A stretch of DNA of 64,000 nucleotides from Antitrichia curtipendula (Eukaryota; Streptophyta; Bryopsida; Hypnales; Leucodontaceae). The DNA lies in contig OX579636.1 of NCBI GenBank assembly GCA_951230915.1, positions 33,539,567-33,603,566 of the forward strand. Reading direction: 5' to 3'. Shown here one piece after another: positions 34,971 through 47,500 of this stretch; positions within the stretch are counted from its first letter, which is position 1; each line of letters begins with the position of its first letter. Below the pieces are notes generated by a model. It had not been told where the DNA came from, did not search any database, and was given only the letters and a program-made list of their open reading frames with translations. The position numbers and the translations under genes were made by a program.

Positions 34971-35222
34971 TGAGATTCCAAAGGTATGAATGGAAGAAAG
35001 GCTTTACTTAGATGGTAGGAAGATACCATGCCCCATGAGTGGGCTGAACATAAGGTAGAAGCCTTCACTAGTTATCTACAAACCTTGTAGGATAACTAAC
35101 CACAATAGGCTGCCTTTGACTATGAGCAATACCCAATATATTCTAACACTAACTAAGTGTCTAATGCTACTCCTAGGGCTGAATGTATATAGTCTATACT
35201 AATATGTACATGATCTTCGACA
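34971..35222 (-). repeat. 5' LTR of the copia element, intact
   Basis: The 252-bp terminal repeat has TG...CA ends when read on the minus strand. It should hold the promoter and polyadenylation signals of the element. Confidence 0.92.
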
Positions 35223-35380
35223 AAAATACAGAAAACACTTTTATGCTCCTTCTACAGTGTTTTCTACACCGATATCGGTGAAACTGTCTCTCTTCCTTCC
35301 GCGCTTACCGATCATCGGTGGCATTGTTCTTGTCTTCTAGTTGCTTTTCTTGCCCACCGGGCTCACATGTAAGCTGGCCC

Positions 35381-35648
35381 TAAGTTACATTAGAGGGAAA
35401 CATAATAGCCATTGTATTTTCATGTGGACCGGATGGGTGGGTGGGGAGGGGAACAATAAAAAAATAAATTCACATGTATTAGATTTTTTAGTCTCCACCA
35501 ATGAGGTTGTCCACCATTATCAATGAAATTTCAACTCCTCTTTTCCCGCTTGCCCACTCGGCAAGACAATTGGTGGAGTTGTTTTTGTCTTTTTGCTTGA
35601 ATTAGTTGTAAACTTACCCACCGTATGAGCATGTAAAGAGGCCCTAAG
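35381..35648. repeat. Fragment of a second TAA-flanked GGGCC MITE
   Basis: A GATGGGTGGGTGGGGAGG block and a right-hand end CATGTAAAGAGGCCC followed by TAA (35645-35647) indicate a second, adjacent copy of the family seen at 41528-41730. Its left end is worn. Confidence 0.4.
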
Positions 35649-35867
35649 TTAATCCTTAAAGGACGAGGGGGTGACCTTGGAAAGCATCCCTTTTTCATTA
35701 CCGTGTGAATCATTGGCTTAAGAAATAGCAAAGCACTCAAACTATTGTGGAAGACCTCCCTTTTTCACAACAAAATTCCAAGGATGAATAGTTGTATTTT
35801 GTCCTACTACAATGATTCCATGTCATCCATCGGACATTTGGCATCTATATCGACGTTTAAGGGTTAA
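35649..35867 (-). mobile_element. Short TTAA-bounded MITE (S family), copy 5
   Basis: This 219-bp element starts TTAATCCTTAAAGG and ends GACGTTTAAGGGTTAA. Another partial copy starts at 35869 (TTAACCCTTAAAAAAAGGG), separated by one base. Confidence 0.65.
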
Positions 35868-35937
35868 GTTAACCCTTAAAAAAAGGGTTGGTGACCATGG
35901 ATATCATCTATTTTTGGTTACCATATGAATCATTCAC

Positions 35938-37130
35938 TTAATCCATAAATGATGTTGAGGACGATTTTCGACCAATAAATGACAAAGAATCTCTCCATGC
36001 AAGATAGAAGTGCAACTATTCATCCTCCAAAATTTGTGTGAAAAGGGAAGGTCTTCTGCAATAGTTTGACTTCCAATGAGTGTTTTGAATTTTTTTAACC
36101 CCTAAAGGACCAAACACCGTTTTTTGACAACATAGCGATTTTGGGCAGCTCACTATGACCGGAATTTTTCTTTTTTTTCTTTGAAATTTTCACATAAGAT
36201 GTGCCCAAGGAGTAGCTTTAAGGTCCAACAATTTTCGTAACTTTTGACTACATGGTTAAAAAGTTATTGCATGATATGTCATTTTCATTGTTCGGCGGGC
36301 AGCCGGGGCAGCAAAAAAAACTTCTTTAAAAATCACTTTTAAGAAAAACTAAAATTTGAAATTGGTTCTTTAGATTTATATGTACGTGGGAGGCTTTGAA
36401 TCATTCCATTCCGATCAATGAGTCAAAAGTTATGAGGATTCTTAGTTTGAGGGTAGTTATGGAATCTCTACTCTAAAATAAACTTTGAAGTCCTTTATTT
36501 AACTTGATTTTCAATATTTTTGAAAAAAAATAAAAACATTGGGTGTAGATTGTTTATTACAACATTACAATCGTTGGGATTGACATTTTTCAATTTCATA
36601 AATAAATTCTTGACAATTTAATGCTTTGAATCATTCTCTACCTCTTCCTACTTACTATTTTTTTCCTATATGTTGTACAATTCCAAATGATCTGAAATTT
36701 TTCAAGCATGTAGCCAACTTGCCTTAAAGAATAAATACAAAGAGTAACCATCATTTTGGACATTTTTTCATACAAATGTGACCTTGTGGAGGGCAGCTGC
36801 CCGTTTTTTCGCAGGGACAAAAAAAGGATTTTTGTCAATTCAAACACTATTATCTTGCAATCCACTTGGTGGAAAATTCTGAATTTTTTTCCGCATCCTC
36901 TTAAACAAGTTTACTACAAGATCCTACGGCTACAAGTGTCCAAAAATGTTTTTTTTTCTAAAATTTGGCACTAGAATTAGAAATGGCAGTTCTGGAGCGA
37001 TTTTGGTGAAAACATAGTCAAAAACCTTTAGGGGTTAAACCAATAATTCATATGGCACCAAAACATATAATTTTATATGGTACCAAAACAAATCATTTCT
37101 ATGGTGACTAGCTTGTTATTTGAGGATTAA
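35938..37130 (+). mobile_element. Short TTAA-family MITE carrying P copy F
   Basis: The host starts TTAATCCATAAATGATG and ends TTTGAGGATTAA. Its body has the landmarks GAAGTGCAACTATTCATCC and TTTGACTTCCAATGAGTG. It is interrupted at TTTTTTAA by the P-family copy. Confidence 0.6.
36095..37038 (+). mobile_element. piggyBac-like MITE (P family), copy F, type copy
   Basis: This 944-bp element starts TTAACCCCTAAAGGACC and ends ACCTTTAGGGGTTAA. The host reads GAATTTTTTTTAA on the left and TTAAACCAATAATTCAT on the right. Empty family members read TTTTTTTAAGCCAACAATTCAT (around 6500) and TTTTTTTAAGAAAATGATTCAC (around 42920), with a single TTAA. That is what a TTAA-duplicating insertion predicts. 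It is the best-preserved partner of copy C and has no coding capacity. Confidence 0.85.
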
Positions 37131-37930
37131 AAAATTTACAAAATCACTCATTGGAAGTCAAACTACTGGAGAAGACTTCCCTTTTTCACACAAAATTTGG
37201 AAGATGAATAATTGCACTTTTGTCCTATTAGAAGCATTATCTATCATCCGTCAAATGTCAAGCATCCTTGTCGGCATTTAATCCTTGAACAACAAGCAAA
37301 TCATTGTGAAAATCATTTCTTTAGGTATTGAGTAAATTTTTTACTTAAAAAAATGAAAAAAACACTTATTAGAAGACAAACTATTGTATAAGAACTTCCC
37401 TTTCCACACAAAATTTGGAAGATGAATAGTTGTAATTATGTCATATTTGAAGAGATTCTATATCATTCATTATCCAAAAACGTCCTTCGCGTCATTTATG
37501 GGTTAAGGATTAAGGTAGAAGTACCTATTTTGGACAGCCTCCCATCTTGGCTTTATAGGGAGACCTATTGTGAACAATAGTTGCATGCACTATTCATTGA
37601 AGAACATTATCTATTTCTACCTTCTCGTCCACTCATCTTTCTTCTTTCCTTACTTAGAGAGAAGTGACAAAGCTAACCGTAATAGATAAGTCTATAAGAT
37701 TGGAATGGGTCCAACTGAAAAATCTACATTTATATTGAATATAATATTCATTCTTGGGGGGAATTTTCTTTTTTTGCTTGCATTATTTCTCATCCTTATG
37801 TTTGCACACATTGATTTCAATTTTTCAACAAAATTTCCATATCCTACAACCTAAAATGTTTAAATTATTACAAATAGGTACTTCTACCTTATATGGAAAT
37901 AAACTCTAAATGCGGGATGGCAAGGTGTAA
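37131..37930. other. AT-rich spacer with worn TTAA-family pieces
   Basis: Segments such as 37140-37290 and 37350-37510 are recognisable S-family remnants (GACTTCCCTTTTTCACACAA, AAATTTGGAAGATGAATAG). I see no gene. Confidence 0.45.
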
Positions 37931-38750
37931 GAGCATCCCCACCAATTGTTCCTTATCCCTATCTCCATGTGAATGGGAAAACAATACAAGGATAGAAAAT
38001 GCTTTTCCCCACTTGTGTTACCCTACTCCAAATATGTAGAAAAAGGTGATTTTGAGTTGCCTAGGAGCATCTCCATTAGAGGCTTCCGTATCCTTATCCC
38101 CATGTAGATGAAGAGGGAACTAATTTTGAGATATAAAAGATGAGCTCCATTAGTTATTCCCTACAGTTTCACAATTTTCTTAAATGCGAGGTAGTATGAG
38201 GCAAAATGAACAATGCAATCAATAAAAAGACATAGTACAAGTACAAAAAATAATAGCTATAGAAATCAAAGCCGTACAAATCAAAGATCTTTAGTGAAAA
38301 CAATATACAGTTCATCAAAGTTGAATTTTGTATCCGGGCTCCCATATAGGGAATTCGGACCCTCCTTCCTTAAATTTATAAGGATAGGAAATGCTGGTGG
38401 TGGGGTCTTCGCTATCTAAATGAGTTTCATCTGCATATGAATAGGAATACAGAAGCCTTTAGTAGGGATGCTCTAAATCTTTTCATTAAAAGGAATTGGG
38501 CCTTGAATTCTTTCAATGTTTAGGGATAGAGGATGTGGGCAGGAAGTTTTATTCCCTATCTAGATGAATTTCATCTGAATAGGAATACAGAAGCCTTTGG
38601 TAGGGATGCTCTAAATCTTTTCATTAAAAGGAATTGGGCCTTGAATTCTTTCAATGTTTAGGAATAGAGGATGTGGGCATGAAGTTTTCTTCCCTATCTA
38701 AATGAATTTCATCTGGATAGAGATAGAAAATGTGTCTGGTAGAGATGCTC
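37931..38750. mobile_element. TAA-flanked MITE of the GAGCATC type, composite
   Basis: The left end GAGCATCCCCACCA and right end TGGTAGAGATGCTC are inverted and flanked by TAA (37928-37930 and 38751-38753). Inside, a segment ending in TTAGTAGGGATGCTC (about 38460) is repeated about 139 bp later. Another GAGCATCTCCATTAGAGGC start lies at about 38067, so elements of one family appear to have inserted into, or duplicated within, one another. Confidence 0.65.
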
Positions 38751-38753
38751 TAA

Positions 38754-40740
38754 GGTCCTAGTGTTCCAAGGGTAGAGCCCAACACATGACAAGGAGAGGG
38801 GCCTTTACATCCACAAGTCCCGAGTTGCCATTTCTTCCATGTTGTAAGAATAGTTAGGAGGATTTTCTTCAATTCCCACGGGAATGTTTTTGTAAGTTGT
38901 TATCATGCAAGATAACTTCGCAAAACACTTGTTCGTTCAAAAATCTTGAGATTTTGTAAATAAGATGCCCTAAAAATGCCAATAAATCCTCCTAGTAATT
39001 CTCTAAGAAGGTTTTCAAAGATTGACATTTTGCTACAATATAGACGACAACACTCACATGCATCAAAACATAGCATGATGTTGACCATCAATACATCAAT
39101 TTGTCCTAAATAGTGTGGGTGACACTAATTTACCAATGTCACACTATTTTGAACTATTATGAATTAGTGGAAATTAAAATTGATTATTGTATTGTTTCAA
39201 ATTCAATTTTGTTTTGGTGATTATAATTTTCAATGTGATGCTAATCTCCCCCTCTCCACTTTTTACTAATAGGAAAAATCCATGTAATGTCAATGAACAA
39301 AATAATAAATGTACTATCTTTTTTTAAAGTAAAAATGAATTAGTCATTTTTATTTTTTATCAATATATTTTTCTTTGACAAGGTTAATTATGCTGGTGGA
39401 AATTTCATTGTTGCATTCTCATATATGTTAGAATATACTATTTTTATTTTTATTTTTTTCATTTGCACTAAGCTTCATGTGGGCTCTATAGTAATATACT
39501 ATATAATTTGTTTCATACAGTTCATGGACTTTAAGTGTATAAATTCAAAAACATACTATATGAAACTTCGTGTGTGCTTTATAATAATTTAATGTATTGT
39601 GTGAAGTTTATAAGACCTTGAATATATGAGATTCAATACTACACTACATACAAAATGCATATGATATTCAAATTAATTTGATGGGATTTATTTCTTTTAT
39701 AAAAAATATAAAAGTTTAAGAAAATTTCCTAGCATTGCAATTTCTTTGAAATTAAGACTTTTTTTTAAGGTTAATTAAATTTCAATGAAAGTCATATGAA
39801 TTATTGAGCAAGTGGATATCTAGTGCAATATAAAATTGTTTGATGGAAAAATTTGAGGGGTGAATTTACTACTACCTTTGAAAATTGACTATGAAATCCA
39901 TGAAATCAATTTGGGAACTTGGTGGATAGTATATTGTGAATCAATGGAAATGGAAAAAAATTATAGATTTTAAAGGTCATGAAAAATTCAATTTTAATTT
40001 CAAGAATCATTTTTTTAAGAGTAGAAAAAAGTGAAAACAAATAAAATAAAATAAATTTAATTAGTGTGTCCCACAATAATAACAGTAACACCATTTGGAA
40101 TCGACAAGTTTGTGGACTTCACCAATAATTACAACTAGATGAGTTAATTCAATTTGTGTCAAAGTCTTGCTACAAATTTCCTACCACTAACTTAGACAAA
40201 ATTGGATGAAATTTGTATGAATTATAGATGTATGGTATAATTTTTATGAACTTTTGTAAATTTTTGTGAAATAGATGACTTTTAGATTAAATTTTGATGA
40301 AATTCAGTGGAATGAGATTAAAAAAGGGATGAATATATTGTTGGATGTCAATTGACATTTGGAGGATTTTTTCACTTTCATCCATTCCTAAATCTTTCTT
40401 ATTCTTCTTAGCTGTAGAACTTTTTCCAACATACTGTACTTTTAGGTCAAATTCAACACCTTGCTTTCAAAACAATTTAATTTTGGCATTTAGACATTTC
40501 GGCAGCTTGGTCCAATTTTCTTGGCTTTTGACATGTTGCTCTTCCTAATTTTCGGACATTTTGATGATATGATTTGATTTTTTCTATTCATACAAGATTG
40601 CATTCCTTTTTTCTAAGTTTTTCCAAGAATATTTTTTTGAATATTTAGAATTTTCAACAATGAAATTTTCTCAAAAGAGTTGTACAATTTTCATATTTTA
40701 GACATGTTCCAATTTTTTCCTAATTATTTACAAAATTGAC
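38754..40740. other. AT-rich spacer, nothing recognised
   Basis: A short hairpin built on AAATAGTGTGGGTGACACT lies at about 39108-39152. Otherwise I find no gene, RNA or bounded element. Short frames at 39906-40094 and 40345-40548 are AT-rich hydrophobic readings. Confidence 0.45.
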
Positions 40741-40759
40741 CTACATGTACTGTAGAAAA

Positions 40760-41050
40760 GGCCACTAAGATAGGGGTCTGTAAAAGCGACCTCTAACACA
40801 GAGGTACATCTTACTTTCTTCAATGTACCAATGTTGGACATTTCAAGAGGGGGTCGCTTTTAGAAACCACTGCATTTCAACTTCAAAAATTTGTAACTAA
40901 TTCCACAAAGTTCCAAAAAATACGAAACGACTTGGATTAAATGCCAATTCCATTTTTCTTCGCAGTAAAATTTATTGTAAATTGTTTCAAGGAGTTTAGC
41001 TTCCCTGAAAATGCAATCAGCTCTTAAAGGGTTGCTTTAACAGACCCCTA
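40760..41050 (+). repeat. Dispersed repeat R2, copy 1
   Basis: It contains CTTACTTTCTTCAATGTACC and TTGTTTCAAGGAGTTTAGCT, which recur in the same order at 41800-42325. It is non-coding, and its class is not evident. Confidence 0.6.
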
Positions 41051-41527
41051 CAGTACCTTACTGTACCGTATGCATTTGACTGTCCTTTTAGTCTTCTGAA
41101 CATATTCCATTCCACGTGGCAGAACTTGGGACTAGTGCAGTAGCGCTATCTGGGACCTTTTTTTTGGATGATAAATGATAAGCTAATGTCCCTTTTGCAA
41201 TGATTTTTTTTTTCTTCTAAAAACAAATGCACGCATTTCCAGTTGGGACTTGGGAGGGGTCCCATTTTCATAACATTCTGGAGCCTGTTGAAAGGAAGGA
41301 CCGACCATCTTTGTGGAAATATGCATAATTCTTATGTGTACAGGACTTGCAGGACAGGTTGACGTGGAAGTTGCTAAGAAGGAGATAAAGAGCATTCCAC
41401 GCAATTGGCTCCAAATGTAGGAGAACTCAGTGGAGGAGCCCCAAAACTAAACTATGTTAAAAACAAACAAAAACAAACTATGAGAAATAACAACTCTCCA
41501 ACCAATTATTTGGGTGGCCAAGAGTAT

Positions 41528-41730
41528 GGGCCTCCTTACATGTATGGGTGGGTGGGAGGAGTCAAGAGGGTCGAAATATAAAAATCACTTTTATGCTACT
41601 TCTACAGTGTCTAATACACTGATATTGGTGGAACTCTCTCTCCTACTTTCACGATTACCGATCATCGGTGGCACTGTTTTTGTCTTTTAGTTGCTTTCTT
41701 TGCCCATTGGGCTCACATGTAAGCTGGCCC
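41528..41730 (+). mobile_element. Intact relative of the small GGGCC MITE
   Basis: This 203-bp element starts GGGCCTCCTTACATG and ends CATGTAAGCTGGCCC, with TAT on both sides. It shows the uninterrupted form of the element into which copia inserted at 27402/35223. Confidence 0.75.
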
Positions 41731-41799
41731 TATGTCCAATGTTAATAACCCTGCAACCACCCGGCAGCCTATAAGGTAATGTACTCTAAAAGCACCCAT

Positions 41800-42325
41800 G
41801 CTCTAAAAGCAATCATGACATAGGGATACATTTTACTTTCTTCAATGTACTATCAATGTACATTTCAAGAGATGGTTGTTTCTAGTCACCACTACGTTTC
41901 AACTTCAAAAACTGGGAACTAATTTTACAAAGATCCAAAAAATATGAAACAACTACTTGGGTTACATGCCAATTCCATTTGCAGGACAATAAACTTATCT
42001 TCTTCAAAGTAAGACCATTAAGGTGAAAACACATGAATTTATTATTATTCACACATGAATTTTTTTGCTAATTCTGAATTCATATTTGTAATTAGAGATC
42101 CCAAAAATTAGTTTGATGAGGTCAAGAACATACCCTAAACATGGCATGAAATAGGGGGGCAAGATTTTACTTTTATCCCCAAGAATCTGCATTTTCACCC
42201 TGTTGGTCCTACTTCGTACAAAGGATTTAGCGTCTTGTATTCCATTTTTCTTCCTACAAAAATTTATTGGAAATTGTTTCAAGGAGTTTAGCTTTCTTGG
42301 AGAAAAAAATCAGCTCTTAAATGAT
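41800..42325 (+). repeat. R2 repeat, copy 2, interrupted by a foldback arm
   Basis: The two ends match copy 1. About 41988-42238 is extra sequence related to one arm of the foldback at 17020-17510 (TTCTGAATTCATATTTGTAATTAGAG). The frame at 42049-42282 arises from this arm. Confidence 0.55.
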
Positions 42326-43641
42326 CACTTTAAGAATAGACTACCTTAAGTATCCGATGGATGATGGAGAATCTTTATTTGGAAGAACTTGTTTCCATTG
42401 GGGGTCTGGAGCTCCTGGAAGTGAAGGGGTGTTGGAAGGTGTTTGGATGCTCTTTCTTGTTTGCATTGGGCTTACAAGAGTTGTGGATCGTTGGACACAC
42501 TTTCTGTTTATCATGAATTAATTAATTTTTTACTATTTTGGTTTGTTTTTACTATGGAAACAAAGGAAAGAAGTCAAGGGACCTTCATTTGAAGGAGGTG
42601 ATCATCTCAATTTCCTAGCACAGTAGACAAATTTGAGGGAACTGCAATTCCATGCATGTCTTTTTTCTAGTATTGAATCCCTCTAACCGTGCATTTAAGC
42701 CCTCTAGCTTTGTATTTGAGAAAAACAAGGGTTAGAGGCTGGAGGTTGAGCTAGAGCTTCACACCCAATGGAAAGCAAATAGTTTTTTCAATTCAAGAGC
42801 TCTAAGACATCAATGGAAATGTGCTCTAAAATAGAAGTGCAGATGTTCATTTTTAAAATTTTGTGTGAAAAGGAGAAGTCTTATACAATAGTTGGACCTC
42901 AAATGAGTGCTATAGTATTTTTTTAAGAAAATGATTCACACGATACCCCAAAAATTGATGTCTATGGTGACCAACCTAACTTACATTTTAATGAATTTTT
43001 ACAAGTATGTATGATTTCATAGTGTAGTGTTTTAATAATAAAGTGCAACTATCTATGTCTTCCATAAAAGGTCTTATATATGGTTGAATTTCTTTAGACT
43101 TTTGTACTAAAGTTGTAATTTTTCTAATTCTAACTTGATCTACATAATCAATTTCTTTCAAAACACAAAAAAAGATAAATAAGTTCTCTATAATTTGTCC
43201 CCCAATGTTTTTTTAATCTAATACAAAGTTGAAAATAAACACAAAAGTTTTCATCATCAACCCCTAAAGGACAAAATGACTCTTTGAAGTACACAATAAA
43301 TCTCAAGTAGATTCAAACAAAGTCAATGCCAAACAAATGTTGATGCATTTTTGACACAGGGTGTGAACATGTGCTCCCTTGATAGAAATGGAATTTTTTT
43401 TTCCATTAGGTGCATAGATGAAAAGTTATATTGTTTGCTACTTTTTGAGCAAACCGAGCAATTTTGGGCATCATGTCCAAATTGTCTAAAAAATTAAAGG
43501 TACTTATTGTGGAAAACTGTAGATGTTAGAAACATAACATACAACCCCCGGACACTTCAATAACTACCAATGTACATCAAAGATAGATATTTATATAGTA
43601 TGTAATGTCAATAATTAATACGATCTTCTTAAAATCCCTAT
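42326..43641. other. AT-rich spacer, nothing recognised
   Basis: About 42830-42980 contains worn S-family sequence (GTGTGAAAAGGAGAAGTCTT), one of the empty-site comparators for the P-family insertion. I see no gene. Confidence 0.45.
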
Positions 43642-44571
43642 TTAACCCCTAAAGGACCAAGGCCATTTTTCTGCCAAAAAACACTCAAAACTGCCATTTC
43701 TACAGCAAAGAGTAAAAAAAATTGAAAATTGTTTTTTTTGCACATCTAACCATAGTATCTTATACCTAACTAGTATGAAAATGTGTGGAAAAAATTTCAG
43801 AATTTTTGACCGCACAGATTGCAAGATATCTGCGTTTAAAGTGAAAAAAACAAGTTTTTCAGCACATTGTGGGACTAGATTTTATGACTTTGAACATTTT
43901 TAACTTAAATGTTTTGCACTACAGAGTTTTGAGCTTTTAATCTCTATAGTGGAGAATTGAGTTGAGAGTCTAGGGGAAAAAGAAAATCCCAAAAAACTTA
44001 ATTTTCATTATTAAAAAAATTGTTAACTAGAAGTAGGTACAAGATAGAAAGAAAATCTAAAATATTAATATCTTTTATATGAAATTAAAAAGCACTAATC
44101 CCAATGGTGAGATTGTTCTAGCAAAAAACATAAACCTTGTGGAACTTTTTTTTTGAAAAATTATAAAAATTGCATTCAGAAATGAATCCTACAAGTTATT
44201 TTTTCAAGAAGATGCTCTAAATGCCCCAAAAACAAGCTTGTCCATAACATTCTCATAACAAATCCAAATGAAATGAATCAAAGCTTTCTAGATAGACAAA
44301 AATATAATCTATAAGGAAAAAAAATTAGAAAAAAAAAAAAAAAAAAAATTGCAAATTTTTTTTGTTGCCCCTCGACCCCTATTTTGAGCTTATTTGGGCA
44401 TAACTTTTTTTCCCGGGCACCGATTGTGAAAAAAATTATATTCCCATGAAGATAATCAGATTTTCTACCTCCAAAAAAAGTTTCAAAAAATCAGGAGAAA
44501 ATTTCAGCCCGTAGGTACCTGCCCGAAAACCCATTTGTCCCCCGAGGGGACAATGGTCCTTTAGGGGTTAA
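43642..44571 (+). mobile_element. piggyBac-like MITE (P family), copy G
   Basis: This 930-bp element starts TTAACCCCTAAAGGACC and ends GGTCCTTTAGGGGTTAA, a perfect 17-base inverted terminus. Its interior defines a second subfamily shared with copy B. A poly-A run lies near 44329-44348. Confidence 0.82.
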
Positions 44572-47500
44572 TGTAGATGATCCTACTAATTGATGGCAAA
44601 GTCTTCTAATTTTTTAGGTACATAATTATTCTTTGTAAATCTTAGGATATTGTTGCGAAAGCAAATTCATAACACAATTGTTGCCAAATTTTTTTCATTC
44701 AAGTTCACAAAATTAGAAGTGACATCTTTCACTATAGTATGACACCAATTGAACCATGGATGTCAATTTGGTGGCAGAACTAGGATTTGCACTAATGCCT
44801 ACAATGTTTTTCCAATGTATGAATTTAATCTCAATGTTTTCCATATCCTTCTAACTACATGTAACATTAATCAACTATCAAAAACCACAAACTCGTAACA
44901 TCATTACACACCCGTTTTCACAAAATTGAAAAAATAAAGAATAGAAAAAATGTTGTCCTAGTCTCCTTGCTGGCTACATCAATTATCCCAAATTTATCCC
45001 CATACAATTTAAAATACTCCCTCCACCATTCCACCAAGTACATAACCCAAACAATAGTAAAACATGTATGCAAATGTAGAAGTTGATCATGATTGAGAAT
45101 TTGATACAAGAGAAAATATTTAGCTTTATGATCGGGAGGAGTGACCAACTTGCAGAGATCAAACAAATGCCAAATTTGATTCAATAATCAACATCTGAGG
45201 AGGGAGTGAAGTTTAAAATTTGAAGAGGTGGATGATTTGGACGTCGAAGATATGTGGGTTCGTTCAAAATTGATTTGATAGTCTTAATTGGTGTTCTTAT
45301 TGGTAGTCCATTTTGGGATGCTTGGGAATTGATTTAGAAGTGAGGTGGTTCTTTTAAAGTAGGTTTAGAGGAACCTAATGGGTCCAACTTTTGTAAAGAA
45401 GGAAAGAACAATCATCCTTGTCGAGGTGGTAAGGGATTGACTATGCCGTGTGTTTGTAATCTAACGTAGGTAGGTGATGTTTTCTATTTTTACCAAAGAC
45501 TACTTGACTATCTATTGCGTTATTTTCATGTATGGTAGCATGGGCTCTAACTTTGTAGATTTCTAGAAGGGGTTACTTTGGATTGGAAGAGCTTAGGTAT
45601 CAAGCAATAGAAAATTTTGTTTGGATGATTGTTTTGTGAGGTTGGACTATTGAGGTGGTTGACATACAATATATGGAGTATAGGTTGTTAGTGAAGTGCT
45701 TATTTGTACTCTATACACCACATTCACAAATGCTACCTTTTTTGTTCATCCAAAGTCATGATTACATATTGAACATTGAATGTTTTTTCAAATTGATTAC
45801 ATATGCAAAATAAAATTTTCTAAAAGAAGATCTACAAACCATTCAAGAACATTGCATCCCCTCCATGGATCCCCCAAATGATGATTTCTAGTTCCCCTTG
45901 ATTCCATTGTTGTACTGTATGATTAATACGACTCTTTGAAAGGGGCTCCGAAACCCAAAGTTTCATGACGTTAGGAGTGTACCGAGCTTTTACTTACAAT
46001 TCAAAATGGGTTGAAATAACATTATTTTCTGAAAAAAATAATCTTGAAAATTTGTCCAACCACAAGATCATTTTGGCACGGAAGGAGTCCATTATTATTT
46101 TTTCTCATATCCATGAGAAAGCCATAACATGTCTTGCCTTGCTGGATTCTAGCCTTGCTGGATTCTCCCCATTGGATCCCAGGCAGTGAAGTGTATCGCT
46201 TCGTGGGATATTTGAGGGTCCGTCCCAACATTGGCTAATAACAAGGTTATGTCCATTTCGTTGCAATATAAATATAACAAAGATCATGACTGGACCGATG
46301 AATAGTTGCCCATTTTGGATGATTATATGTACGATCATCCGCACGTTCGTTCATCCAACGGGTTGTTCAGTGGGGCACCCTCACCCTGCCTCCACACCTA
46401 ACTAAACTTACTCCAAGCATTGAATGGTACTGCAGTATGGTACAGTACCATGATCTGCGTTTTATTGTCCGACCGGCATAATTGCAACTGACGTACGTTC
46501 ATCCAGGTCTAAACGCTTTTCATCCATCTGCTCCATGGACGAGCCAGGGGAGAAAGTATCTTACACCCACTTTCCCAGAAACTGCGTTAACAAAGGGCCA
46601 ATACACCTTATTCATCCAAGAATCTGATAATTTCGTGCTGACTACTTTTAGGAATTGATTCCTTGTCTCTCTAGGGTTTAAGAGTAGCATAGGTTGGATG
46701 CCTTGCTCTTAATAAATGAGTATTTGGCCGACTTTTAGTCGGCTTTCCAATGCATGCATGATTATTCTAATCAAGTGAAAATACTTGAACTTGTATATGT
46801 ACCCATTCTGAACAAGTAGGCTTCTGTTGAAAGTGTCCCCCAAAGTGAAATTAAAATTCCCCATATAGAACCATGATTAGTTGACTAATGTGTCAGTTTC
46901 AATGGCTTGGGGAGCTTCCACTGACTTTGAAAATTCTTAGTAATTACATGTCTCAACCAAAAATTATAATTTTTCTTTTGAAAATTCATGATTTTCAATT
47001 GCTAATACTATAAAATTAAAAAAATTTAGCTTTTAAAAGGTATCTCCAAATATGTTGAATTGCTTATTTTGACAATTGTGCATGCTTTATCTTATTTCAT
47101 TCTCGGATTAGGCAAAAAAGCATTTAAAGAAAGTTATGGAAGCCATAATCCATATATTATAAACACTTCTAAGACAATGTTTTTATTTAGGCATTTAAAT
47201 AATAAACTGGGAAGTACCAAGCTTTAGAAAAAAATCTGAAGAAAAATTGGATGATGATGCCAAGTTGTTTCAGTTTTTGAAAACAATTAGGATGAAATTG
47301 CCAATTAAAAATGAAATTCATCCAAATACATGGATGAAAAGATAATTCTATCCACAATATAGATGAATACTACACTAAGTAGGGATATGAAGGGGACCAA
47401 AAAATTGAAAGGATTTATTTTAGAAAAATTGTAGATGTTTGAAACATGATGTACAACCCCGAGACACTTCAATATCTATTGATGTACATCGAAGGTAGAT

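Larger units (their letters stand above)
27403..35222 (-). mobile_element. Ty1/copia LTR retrotransposon, nearly complete but broken
   Basis: The element is bounded by long terminal repeats reading TGTTGAAGATC...AATCTCA on the minus strand. A purine tract (AAGTGGGAG) lies directly inside the 3' LTR. The coding order Gag, protease, integrase, reverse transcriptase, RNase H is that of copia. It has been damaged by a CACTA insertion, a frameshift and a nonsense codon. A TA-flanked MITE interrupts the 3' LTR. The five bases next to the two LTR ends (ATTAT and AAAAT) do not match, so I see no clear target-site duplication. It inserted into the small MITE at 27350-35380. Confidence 0.93.
27350..35380. 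mobile_element. TAA-flanked MITE split by the copia element
   Basis: The two halves are 27350-27402 and 35223-35380. The left end is GGGCCTCCTTACATG, the right end CATGTAAGCTGGCCC, and TAA lies outside both (27347-27349 and 35381-35383). An undisturbed relative of 203 bp at 41528-41730 shows the pre-insertion sequence. The element is small, non-coding and PIF/Harbinger-like by its flank. Confidence 0.75.

Noticed and set aside
44918..45184. 88-codon minus-strand frame resembling coding sequence
   Set aside because: It has no domain, no flanking exon signals that I can follow and no second copy. It is noted in the spacer entry but not called as a gene.
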